From an uncultured Actinomycetes bacterium (lineage in GTDB: Bacteria > Actinomycetota > Actinomycetes > Nanopelagicales > Nanopelagicaceae): 8,189 nucleotides of DNA. The stretch spans positions 1 to 8,189 of the forward strand of contig CAILBF010000144.1 of assembly GCA_903832395.1 (NCBI GenBank), read 5' to 3'. The notes under the pieces were generated by a model. The model was given only the letters and a program-made list of their open reading frames with translations, had not been told where the DNA came from and did no database searches. Both the position numbers and the translations under genes were made by a program. Of the stretch, positions 1 to 6,034 are shown piece by piece (the first letter of the stretch is position 1; every line of letters begins with the position of its first letter).

Positions 1-213
1 CCAAATATCCCTGCAGTTGAAAAACTACTTTTAAAGATTGAGGCTTCTCTTGAGCCATTTAAGGCAAGGCCGCATTGGGGTAAAGTTTTCACAAATAACG
101 CTTTTGATTTTTCATCTCTATATCCAAAATTTAATTCATTTATTACTTACAGGGGTACATATGACCCATCACGTAAATTTGTAAATAAATTGCTAGAAAC
201 TTGGGGTTTTTAA
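1..213 (+). CDS. D-arabinono-1,4-lactone oxidase-like FAD enzyme, C-terminal fragment
   Basis: Only the last 70 codons are present; the frame is open from base 1 and stops with TAA at 211-213. The fragment has the C-terminal signature of aldonolactone oxidases of the FAD-linked (VAO/ALO) family: an RPHWGK stretch around fragment residues 23-28, a YP motif about 18 residues later, and an R-x3-DP-x2-KFVN-x2-L ending. In known members the HWGK segment lies near the flavin and substrate site. Such enzymes oxidise sugar-derived 1,4-lactones, and the bacterial substrate is often uncertain. The FAD-binding N-terminal half lies outside the window, so substrate cannot be judged. The gene converges on the HNH-like gene with only 6 nt between stop codons and no clear terminator hairpin between them. 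A general FAD-binding oxidoreductase of the same superfamily is the alternative. Confidence 0.8.
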   Translation, partial: PNIPAVEKLLLKIEASLEPFKARPHWGKVFTNNAFDFSSLYPKFNSFITYRGTYDPSRKFVNKLLETWGF

Positions 214-219
214 CTCCAT

Positions 220-741
220 TTATCCATTCGGCCTAAGGACGTACTTTAGGTAGGCGGCATACCAATTTGTAGCTATGGCCTTCTGAGCTGTCTTCAGCGT
301 CATTGAACCATTGCAGACAAGTGCGTGTAAGGCATTTTCAGCCTTATCCTTCACTCTTGCACCGGTAGCACTTGCATATGGTTCTGGCCAGAGATTCCTT
401 GGATCATCTGGACTTCCACCTAATTCGAGAGAGATGAGGTGATCTTCTTCAAAGTTTGCAGTTTTTAAGTCATTGAATGCTGAATAAGGAAGAGTTGATA
501 ACTGCTTGATCTTTAACTTCGCAGTGAAGGAGGAAGGTGGACGAATTGTCTTGGTGTAGCCAATTACGCAAATCGTAGATTGGATATTTGATTGTGTGAT
601 GGCAGGATTGATTGCCCCAGGTGTTACAGATTCATTGGGGAGAATTGGAACGATTTGATTTGCTAGTGCAGCATTTTGGTTAAGAGAAGTAAGAAGAATC
701 GACACTATTACAGGCTGTAGCCATATTTTCAACTTGTACAT
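220..741 (-). CDS. Secreted HNH-like (DH...N) protein
   Basis: 173 residues. The N-terminus is a Sec signal peptide: K3/K5, a hydrophobic core at about 7-20, and a likely cut after ALA near residue 27. The mature protein carries EEDHLISLELGG (98-109) followed by RNLWPEP (115-121). This D-H...N spacing resembles a beta-beta-alpha-metal (HNH) nuclease core, with D100, H101 and N116 as candidate key residues. Two cysteines (C58, C143) could form a disulfide outside the cell. I recognise the layout (TICV, RPPSS, EEDHL-LELGG, NLWPEP, a KD-x-AEN-LH-LVC helix, then A-TNWYAAY) as a recurrent bacterial secreted family with no firm function. Nuclease activity is inference. The start codon lies 13 nt inside the upstream protease gene, with only a weak GAGAG about 14 nt before it. 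Translation is therefore probably coupled to the protease, and the pair likely shares the ECF-type promoter at 4971-4999. Confidence 0.8.
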   Translation of the reverse strand: MYKLKIWLQPVIVSILLTSLNQNAALANQIVPILPNESVTPGAINPAITQSNIQSTICVIGYTKTIRPPSSFTAKLKIKQLSTLPYSAFNDLKTANFEEDHLISLELGGSPDDPRNLWPEPYASATGARVKDKAENALHALVCNGSMTLKTAQKAIATNWYAAYLKYVLRPNG

Positions 742-3700
742 GTCACGATATCAATCTCTCGAGCAGCTTGAGTGCCAGTCGAGTTACCGGCTGCATCTGT
801 CGCGACCACTCTGACCGTGTACCTTCCGCAGCCACCTGAAAGTGCTCCCGCTGATGGGAAATGTGCGCTATAACTCCAGCGACCATTTTGAGCAGTGCCA
901 GATATTAAGTTTGCTGAACGACTCGTTCCTGAAATTTGCGTTCCGAGACGAGCAGGGTCTCCGGAACTATCTACCCAAAATGTCACCGAGGAAACCCCTA
1001 TGTTGTCAGAGACATTGATTGCAACGGTAAAGTCACTGTTTGTGCTCATTCCATCAGAAACATTGCCGATTACTGGAATACTAACAATTTGTCCTGTAAT
1101 GCTAGGTGAAGCAAGAGAGGCACTTCCAGCTATTAAAGCTGGTGGTTGAGTATCGGCTGGAGCAGCGGCAGAAGGGGTGCTGAATGTCGTGCTACCCACG
1201 TAAGTATTACCATTTGCAATAGCGGTGACACTCGCAGTAAACGTCGACCCCGCTGCTAACCTAAATCCCGACGCGCTTCCAACCATATTTGGGCAGCTTG
1301 GCATTCCTGAGTATGCAAGAAATGATCCCGAGCTGATTGACTGCGTCCCAGCAAAGCCAGGGCCAGAGATAGTTCCTGATGTGCTTACAGTTCCAGAAAT
1401 TGCACTTGAATTTGTAAAGCAATATCCAATTGTTGTTTGGCCAGATGAATCAACAGGACTAACTACCAATTGGATGCTCGTATTTGGAGTTACAGGAGCT
1501 GCAAGAGTTGTACCAAGGATACTTCCGATACCTTGTGTGTACCCGATTTTGTTTGTCGTAATAGATACGGAAACCGTTGAAGACGAAGGAAGCGAACTTA
1601 CCGTGAGTAATCCCGAAGAATTGATGTTTGCTGAGCCACCAGGAGCATTTCCAGTCGTTATATTTGCCGCCCAGCTATAACTGTTGTCGTAATTCAATAT
1701 CTGAACCGTAAACCCAATGCTTGTCGCTGTAACGCCTCCGAAAGTAGGCGATAGAGCTGAGTTATATGTAATCGTGGAAGATCCTGGTTGAAGGATTCCT
1801 CCACTAGAAGTTACCCACACACCATTGGTGTAGTACTGCCCACCACTAGCCGTATTAAATGGCGTTTGTATGTATGTTGAACCCACTGGATAGCCTCCAG
1901 GAGTGGAAGTTCCATTCATCGCTGTTGCCAACCGCCATGATCCAGTCCTTCCGCAAACATTGACACTGCAAACTGCGGTATTAAGAACAAGTCCTGTCGA
2001 ATTATCAACTTGGTTCCAGGCTGTGCCACTCAAATTTTCAGGCATTGCACACGAAGGTAGTCCTTTAACTGTGGGAGTTCCACCAGTGCAAGTTGGAAGA
2101 TTTGATACAGTCAAAGCCGTTGTTGTAAATGAAACACTCGATGACCGGGTAGTAGTTGCGCTGCCCGTGAGTGGTGAAATTGAAATGTAAGCGCTATAGG
2201 TTGTGTTTGCCGTTAGCGTTAAACAAGTCTGTGTACTGCCAGGCGTTACGACAACGCTGCTACAAGTTGGTGCACCATTAACCATGAGAGTTGCTTGCAT
2301 TGTTGAATTATTAAAGTTTGCAATACTTGGAATTTGAATGGCCACAGATATTGAACTAGAACCGGCAGTTTGTGCTCCAACTATAGGAGCTGGAGATGTT
2401 GGTAGTGTTACGGTGAATGTTGCTAAATAGTTAGTCCAAGTAGTACCCCCGGCAAGCCAGGCACTCCATGCAACTTGTGGCCAGCACTTGGTATAACTAA
2501 CTCCGGTGGTGACATTCACTTCTGCGGCAACAATTGGATTGCTAGCAGGACATGAAACTCCACTTCCGATATACGCGATAACGCCAACTGTAGATTCATT
2601 GTAGGTAAGTGCTGATGGTGCCAATACGGGTGCAGGTACTGCAGTGGAAGTAAAGGAGGTTGTTGACGACCTATTAGAACTTGACGAATTAGAAGTATAA
2701 GAAATCGTGAGATACGTCGAATAGGAAGTTGATCCGGTAAGACCCGAGCAAGAAATACTCGTAGGAGTACTTAGAATTTGTTGATTGTCGCAACTTGCAC
2801 CAGGCAGATGCATGCGCAAGTCCATCGTGCCTGAAGAAAATCCGCTTATTGCGGAAATATTTAGATTTGCTGTGACGCTACCTGATGCTGCACTCTGAGT
2901 TCCAAGCGTTGGTGCAATTAGTGTTGGTAGGGAAGGTGCTGCCGAAGACGGAACAGCAATTCGTCCAAAGCCTACAGATGTGCCGGCATTATTGCTTGTT
3001 GTTGCTTGGCATACGAGGTATTTTCCTGCTGCTTTTATCAAGATATCGGAAGTAAGCGAAAGAGAGTTTCCCGTACCTAATGTGGAAATGTCAAAAATGC
3101 CTATTACCGAATTAGAAGCGATTCCCCATTGATAATTAAAGGAAGCTCCAAAGCTTCCTGGAAGGGATGCGCTGCAACTTGCGCTATAGCCTGCAAGCAA
3201 ACTGTAGGCGGTTGCTGTGACCGTGGGCGCAGCAGGGGCGACTTCAAAGGTGTTCGAAGATGTAACAAATCTTGAAGTGTCACCGCCTGCATTTGAGACG
3301 GTTACTCTGCACGCAATCGGCTTTCCAGAACCCAGTTGAATTATTGAAGGAGTGATTTGAATTGATGTGCCCGTTTGACCAAAAGGCGTGAATCCGGAGT
3401 AGCCAGAGGGCGTTCCCCACTCAACAAGTGATGAACTAATATTTCCGGTCGCGCTATATGTACAACTCATTGTGCTTGCGTTCGTCAAACTGTAACCATT
3501 GAGCGAAATATTATTAATGACAGGTGCATCAGGAGCAGAGATCAGTACTGACGCTGTACCAAAGCTGCTAAATCCTCCTAATAAACCGGTTATCTGACAG
3601 GTTAAATAACGACCCTTTTCGGCACGAATAATTTCTTGAGTTAGCGTGAGTTCCTTGCCCGAACCTAATAGCTTTCCATTGACTGGTGCAACGGGGTTGT

Positions 3701-4934
3701 TGGTTGACGTTGAATACCACTCTACAGAGTCCGAATCAACAGGGATCTTCCACGACCAACCATCACAACGAGCAATACTTCCAACTTTTACTTGTACACC
3801 AGTTTGAATGCCGCTGATTGTGGGATTGGCTACGAGTGAATCTGAAGGTGTCCGCACTTTAGCTGGAGTGTTAAAGATTGTGCTTGAATTTTTTGAATTT
3901 GCAATAACCCTACATCTAAATTGTGCTCCAGCATCTGATGGCTTAACTGTAATTGTTGGATTTGTTGATCCAGCAATTCTAGTTGGCGAGACCCAAGAAA
4001 CTTCAACGTTAACTGCATTTTGCCAAACGCCTGGCGAACATGTGAGTGTTTGGCCCGGAATTACACTTCCAGTAATTGCTGGGACTGTTGTATATGTAGG
4101 TGCAGTTCGGTCAGCCACCTGTGCAAGAGTTTCGACAGAATTTATCCCTGCTCGAATGTCATTTTGGTAAGAACTTACTCGAGCAAAAATAGTTGGTGTA
4201 CCTTTCGTGCAACTCTCTGCACCCCAGTTTGTAACTCCTACTAGGTATGTAATTCCATTCATATTTGTAACAAGAGGGCCACCACTGTCACCGCTGCAAC
4301 CACCTGAATAAAGATTTTGTGCTTGAATTTTTCTACCGGCAGCCAACATAGTCGCGGGTTTAAAAACCCCTCTAAATGATTTCGCTGCCGCAGCATCTTG
4401 AGGAACAATTGACGTTGTTCTTAGTAAGTCAGCTAAATTGCCCGATTGATCTCTTCCCCATCCGAATAATTGCAAACTAGTTTTTGCGTTGATGCTTTGC
4501 GCTACTTGGCTATTAGCAAGTGATGGATAAGTTATATTCGAAGCGTCATTATTTATCTTTAATAAGCCAATGTCATTTTGAAATGTCTTGGAATCATATT
4601 TTGGGTTATGCCAGACTCCGCTCACGCTAGTAAAAGGTGTTTCATCTTTGAGTGCCTTTGAACCAACTTTTACGAAATACGACCCTGAATCTGTTGTGCA
4701 GTGAGCTGCGGTTAAAACTATGTGTGGGGCGATGAGCGATCCAGTACAGATAAAAATTGCATCACTCTGACTATGGTCAGGAGAAGTCCAAATTGAAACA
4801 ACGTAAGGAGCAGTTTTTGTGAGGTCCGCTACGGTGCCACCGTATGTAATTGCTTGAGCTGTAGAAGCAAGAGGCACCAGCCCGGAACAGGCCAGAAAAA
4901 GCACTGTGGAATAAGCCCGTAAACGCTTTTTCAT
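729..4934 (-). CDS. Giant secreted trypsin-fold (S1) serine protease with Ig/FN3-like modules
   Basis: 1401 residues. Signal peptide 1-28 ends AQA. The S1 peptidase domain spans about 29-265 with an intact triad: H78 (TAAHC), D121 (NDIGLL) and S217 (GDSGGPL). Likely disulfides are C63-C79 and C213-C242. The S1-pocket base, equivalent to trypsin D189, is G211, so trypsin-like Arg/Lys specificity is unlikely. About 1130 residues of beta-rich modules follow. There are four Ig-like repeats (about 279-660), each with a Trp and a Cys pair (C299/C341, C390/C446, C491/C542, C587/C642). Next come two related FN3-like units (about 675-764 and 849-939), a Cys-rich unit of unknown type (about 945-1042), an IgG/FN3-like unit (about 1064-1140), and two more Ig-like units with C1172/C1214 and C1369/C1399. 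There is no C-terminal membrane anchor or LPXTG, so it is probably released. The start is supported by GGAG 5 nt upstream. It is first in an operon with the HNH-like gene. Confidence 0.9.
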   Translation of the reverse strand: MKKRLRAYSTVLFLACSGLVPLASTAQAITYGGTVADLTKTAPYVVSIWTSPDHSQSDAIFICTGSLIAPHIVLTAAHCTTDSGSYFVKVGSKALKDETPFTSVSGVWHNPKYDSKTFQNDIGLLKINNDASNITYPSLANSQVAQSINAKTSLQLFGWGRDQSGNLADLLRTTSIVPQDAAAAKSFRGVFKPATMLAAGRKIQAQNLYSGGCSGDSGGPLVTNMNGITYLVGVTNWGAESCTKGTPTIFARVSSYQNDIRAGINSVETLAQVADRTAPTYTTVPAITGSVIPGQTLTCSPGVWQNAVNVEVSWVSPTRIAGSTNPTITVKPSDAGAQFRCRVIANSKNSSTIFNTPAKVRTPSDSLVANPTISGIQTGVQVKVGSIARCDGWSWKIPVDSDSVEWYSTSTNNPVAPVNGKLLGSGKELTLTQEIIRAEKGRYLTCQITGLLGGFSSFGTASVLISAPDAPVINNISLNGYSLTNASTMSCTYSATGNISSSLVEWGTPSGYSGFTPFGQTGTSIQITPSIIQLGSGKPIACRVTVSNAGGDTSRFVTSSNTFEVAPAAPTVTATAYSLLAGYSASCSASLPGSFGASFNYQWGIASNSVIGIFDISTLGTGNSLSLTSDILIKAAGKYLVCQATTSNNAGTSVGFGRIAVPSSAAPSLPTLIAPTLGTQSAASGSVTANLNISAISGFSSGTMDLRMHLPGASCDNQQILSTPTSISCSGLTGSTSYSTYLTISYTSNSSSSNRSSTTSFTSTAVPAPVLAPSALTYNESTVGVIAYIGSGVSCPASNPIVAAEVNVTTGVSYTKCWPQVAWSAWLAGGTTWTNYLATFTVTLPTSPAPIVGAQTAGSSSISVAIQIPSIANFNNSTMQATLMVNGAPTCSSVVVTPGSTQTCLTLTANTTYSAYISISPLTGSATTTRSSSVSFTTTALTVSNLPTCTGGTPTVKGLPSCAMPENLSGTAWNQVDNSTGLVLNTAVCSVNVCGRTGSWRLATAMNGTSTPGGYPVGSTYIQTPFNTASGGQYYTNGVWVTSSGGILQPGSSTITYNSALSPTFGGVTATSIGFTVQILNYDNSYSWAANITTGNAPGGSANINSSGLLTVSSLPSSSTVSVSITTNKIGYTQGIGSILGTTLAAPVTPNTSIQLVVSPVDSSGQTTIGYCFTNSSAISGTVSTSGTISGPGFAGTQSISSGSFLAYSGMPSCPNMVGSASGFRLAAGSTFTASVTAIANGNTYVGSTTFSTPSAAAPADTQPPALIAGSASLASPSITGQIVSIPVIGNVSDGMSTNSDFTVAINVSDNIGVSSVTFWVDSSGDPARLGTQISGTSRSANLISGTAQNGRWSYSAHFPSAGALSGGCGRYTVRVVATDAAGNSTGTQAAREIDIVTCTS
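2118..2390 (-). repeat. FN3-like module, copy 2 of a duplicated pair
   Basis: Protease residues about 849-939, the partner of the unit at 2643-2912. It has the same sequence of landmarks (GAQTAGSSS, NNSTMQATL, a Cys pair C891/C904, LTANTTYSAYISI, RSSSVSFTTT). Its start follows a short Pro-rich hinge (TLPTSPAPIVG). Confidence 0.6.
2643..2912 (-). repeat. FN3-like module, copy 1 of a duplicated pair
   Basis: Protease residues about 675-764. It shares an order of motifs with the unit at 2118-2390: a start of the form G-x-QxAxSxS(V), then NF/GF-x-x-xTM, a Cys pair flanking T-x-T/S-I/Q-S/T-C, L-T-x-x-T-x-Y-x-x-Y-I/L-x-I, and an ending of R-S-S-x-x-S-F-T-x-T. The resemblance points to internal duplication followed by divergence. 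The two copies are separated by an unrelated stretch of about 80 residues. Confidence 0.6.
2955..4100 (-). repeat. Four consecutive Ig-like modules within the protease gene
   Basis: Residues about 279-660 form four successive units of roughly 85-100 residues. Each shows an early Cys, a mid-domain Trp (W314 in VSW, W406 in VEWY, W506 in VEWG, W603 in YQWG), and a late Cys in a strand of the form Y/F-x-C-x-V/I/A. This is the usual core of an Ig fold with one disulfide. The units are clearly divergent in sequence, so the repetition is at protein rather than DNA level. They probably act as a spacer or as binding modules for polymer or cell surface. Confidence 0.65.
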
Positions 4935-4970
4935 CGTTACTCCAAACTATTGATTGACCCTATCAACTAC

Positions 4971-4999
4971 TAAGACGAAGGAGAACCCTCAGTGGTTCC
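4971..4999 (-). promoter_or_regulatory. ECF-sigma-type promoter P1 (protease-HNH operon)
   Basis: On the minus strand, GGAACC (4999 to 4994) is followed by 16 nt and then CGTCTTA (4977 to 4971), with TT just before CGTC. GGAAC at -35 and CGTC at -10 is the classic ECF layout, and SigM-type factors are known for it. Transcription would start near 4966-4963, giving a leader of about 30 nt that contains the GGAG ribosome-binding site at 4943-4940. The same bipartite motif recurs at 5051-5079 and 6611-6639. Assignment to the sigma factor encoded at 6035-6652 is inference. Confidence 0.8.
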
Positions 5000-5050
5000 C
5001 CCAGAGGAGAATTTTTTCTATTCATGCTCAAAAATCTTTGAAAGATCAAT

Positions 5051-5079
5051 GGAACCGTCAACCAGTCTGTTTCGTCTTA
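5051..5079 (+). promoter_or_regulatory. ECF-sigma-type promoter P2 (secreted Ig-like gene)
   Basis: GGAACC (5051-5056), a 16-nt spacer, then CGTCTTA (5073-5079) preceded by TT. This matches P1 base for base in both boxes and in spacer length, but in the opposite direction. The two -35 boxes are back to back with 51 nt between them (5000-5050), including an AT-rich T6 stretch near 5012-5017. The start of transcription would be near 5085, leaving a leader of about 38 nt with a strong AGGAGG. Confidence 0.8.
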
Positions 5080-5086
5080 TTGGTAT

Positions 5087-5105
5087 CGGAACCAAAGTGG
5101 TTTCG
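5087..5105 (+). promoter_or_regulatory. Stem-loop in the 5' leader of the secreted Ig-like gene
   Basis: CGGAACC pairs with GGTTTCG around a 5-nt loop (AAAGT): seven pairs including one G-U. It lies directly after the predicted start of transcription from P2 and 7 nt before the AGGAGG at 5113-5118. It may stabilise the 5' end of the mRNA or serve as a protein-binding site. It has no T-run, so it is not a terminator. Confidence 0.4.
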
Positions 5106-5122
5106 GAGCTTTAGGAGGAAAA

Positions 5123-5653
5123 ATGAAGAATACAAAAGCAGCACTAGCAGTAACAGCGGTAATCTCAATCGTCGCCGCAATGATCTCGGCACCAGCAAAC
5201 GCACTAGGTACACCAAAGGCGCAGCAAACCATCACATGGGGATGGGCAGATGGTGCAGATAAGCAACATCGCGATTTCTCAGAAGATGACTATGACACTC
5301 CCATGGATATGCCAACATTGAATGTCACTATCGGCTCAGGCCAAAGTGATTCCACGACAGCAACTGCAACGATTAAGCCAGGCGTTGGTCGTCGAGTGAT
5401 ATTGGAAAGTTATGATGACTTAACTCAAACGTGGTCAACTTCAGTCGCATCTCGAACAAATGCTTCAGGGGTTGCAGTAATTCATGTAGACCCAACTTGC
5501 ACCGATTCGCTCACTGGTGCACCCCTGGGCTGGTGTGATCATGATGTGAGTTACCGCTTGAAAGTCTTGCGTTCTGGAACACAGAAGGTGTTGCTATCAG
5601 CACCATTCACAATTTCATACGCAGCCAGCTCAGTTGGCACATTTTCAAACTAA
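5123..5653 (+). CDS. Small secreted protein with an Ig-like beta-sandwich
   Basis: 176 residues, not recognised as a named family. Residues 1-27 are a textbook Sec signal peptide (MKNTK, hydrophobic 7-22, cut after ANA). The mature part starts with an acidic stretch (about 43-62: DGADK, SEDDYD). It then has a beta-rich core, with TATIKPGVGRRVILE (81-95), a W-containing strand (W104), NASGVAVIHV (113-122) and SYRLKVLRSG (143-152). This resembles bacterial Ig-like domains in which a Pro-Gly-x-x-R-V-x-L strand is followed by a Trp strand and an Asp/Asn-Ala-x-Gly turn. C126 and C138 could form one disulfide. There is no anchor, so it is probably released or attached noncovalently. The start is fixed by AGGAGG at 5113-5118, 4 nt upstream. 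It is transcribed from P2, divergently from the protease, and is monocistronic because a strong terminator follows. Confidence 0.85.
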   Translation: MKNTKAALAVTAVISIVAAMISAPANALGTPKAQQTITWGWADGADKQHRDFSEDDYDTPMDMPTLNVTIGSGQSDSTTATATIKPGVGRRVILESYDDLTQTWSTSVASRTNASGVAVIHVDPTCTDSLTGAPLGWCDHDVSYRLKVLRSGTQKVLLSAPFTISYAASSVGTFSN

Positions 5654-5687
5654 CTAATACCCACTCAGATTACTGAACGAAAGGCAG

Positions 5688-5730
5688 ATATAGGTACCCC
5701 ACATCTCTCCTGGGGTACCTATATTTTATT
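5688..5730 (+). terminator. Rho-independent terminator after the secreted Ig-like gene
   Basis: A perfect 13-bp inverted repeat (ATATAGGTACCCC at 5688-5700 with its reverse complement at 5712-5724) surrounds an 11-nt loop and is followed directly by TTTTATT. It lies 34 nt after the stop codon of the secreted Ig-like gene. It separates that gene from the winged-helix and sigma genes downstream, so P2 read-through into sigma should be limited. Confidence 0.9.
5720..5725 (+). promoter_or_regulatory. Possible -10 box for a leaderless winged-helix gene
   Basis: TATATT (five of six matches to TATAAT) ends 5 nt before the ATG at 5731. That is the spacing expected when transcription begins at the start codon, and no ribosome-binding site precedes this ATG. 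The box lies within the 3' arm of the terminator, so one stretch may do both jobs. No -35 box is visible at 17-18 nt. Confidence 0.35.
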
Positions 5731-5991
5731 ATGAATGAGAAAATGAGAAAGAGAACACAAGATGCCCTCGAATTTTTAGAGCAATCAGTCGACTTAGATA
5801 ATTTTATTTCATGGTCAAAAGCTACAGCGCTACTCGCTCAAGAATTTGGATGGTCAGCAAAGACCGCAAGTAATCGGATTCATGAACTTATTGGGTTAGG
5901 AGCTCTTGAGCGAAGCGGAAATTTTGAAAGACCGACTCCTCGTGCGCCAGGGGGCATTGATAACCGAAAAATTCGGCGAGCAAAGCAGTGA
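5731..5991 (+). CDS. Small winged-helix-like protein of unknown function
   Basis: 86 residues, no recognised family name. Residues about 8-24 form a helix (TQDALEFLEQSVDLDNF). A likely helix-turn-helix follows at about 28-58 (WSKATALLAQEFGW, SAKTASNRIHELIGLGAL), with a short ERSGNFER wing. The tail is basic and Pro/Arg-rich (68-86). This is the layout of small winged-helix DNA-binding proteins, although binding is inferred from pattern only. Two ATGs are possible (5731 and 5743). Neither has a good ribosome-binding site, and the first fits a leaderless start. The gene ends 43 nt before the sigma gene on the same strand, so it could be co-transcribed with it or could act on its promoter. Being short and without a clear homologue, it carries moderate certainty. 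Confidence 0.65.
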   Translation: MNEKMRKRTQDALEFLEQSVDLDNFISWSKATALLAQEFGWSAKTASNRIHELIGLGALERSGNFERPTPRAPGGIDNRKIRRAKQ

Positions 5992-6016
5992 ACTTTTCCT
6001 GTAACGCCCTTGCTTT

Positions 6017-6028
6017 AGGGTCTACCCT
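6017..6028 (+). promoter_or_regulatory. Probable leaderless promoter of the sigma gene, within a palindrome
   Basis: TACCCT (6023-6028) fits the actinobacterial -10 pattern TANNNT and ends 6 nt before the ATG at 6035, the spacing of a leaderless transcript. No ribosome-binding site precedes this ATG. The box forms the right part of AGGGT-CT-ACCCT, an inverted repeat that could also be an operator. A -35 box is weak (TGTAAC at 6000-6005, 17 nt upstream). No GGAAC/CGTC pair is present here. Confidence 0.45.
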
Positions 6029-6034
6029 TGCAGC

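Noticed and set aside
895..2190. Open frames on the + strand (895-1149, 1225-1680, 1903-2190)
   Set aside because: They lie antisense to the protease gene, whose frame has clear domains and catalytic residues. They lack ribosome-binding sites and any recognisable domain.
3808..4244. Open frames on both strands within the protease gene (for example 3808-4170)
   Set aside because: Shadow frames of the Ig-like module coding sequence, with no start signals or familiar motifs.
4950..4966. TTGAT-7 nt-ATCAA inverted repeat in the protease leader
   Set aside because: A 5-bp AT-rich stem is too weak to call without comparative data.
4983..4998. GAACC-6 nt-GGTTC inverted repeat read as a terminator
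   Set aside because: Only 5 bp, the T-run begins more than 10 nt away, and no gene ends there. The right arm is the P1 -35 box.
5088..5093. Another GGAACC in the leader of the Ig-like gene
   Set aside because: No CGTC follows at 16 nt (TTTAGG is there instead). It is better explained as one arm of the hairpin.
4954..5262. 102-codon + strand frame spanning the divergent promoters
   Set aside because: It covers P1, P2 and the start of the Ig-like gene in another frame. It has no ribosome-binding site, and its protein is Lys/Arg/Trp-rich without pattern.
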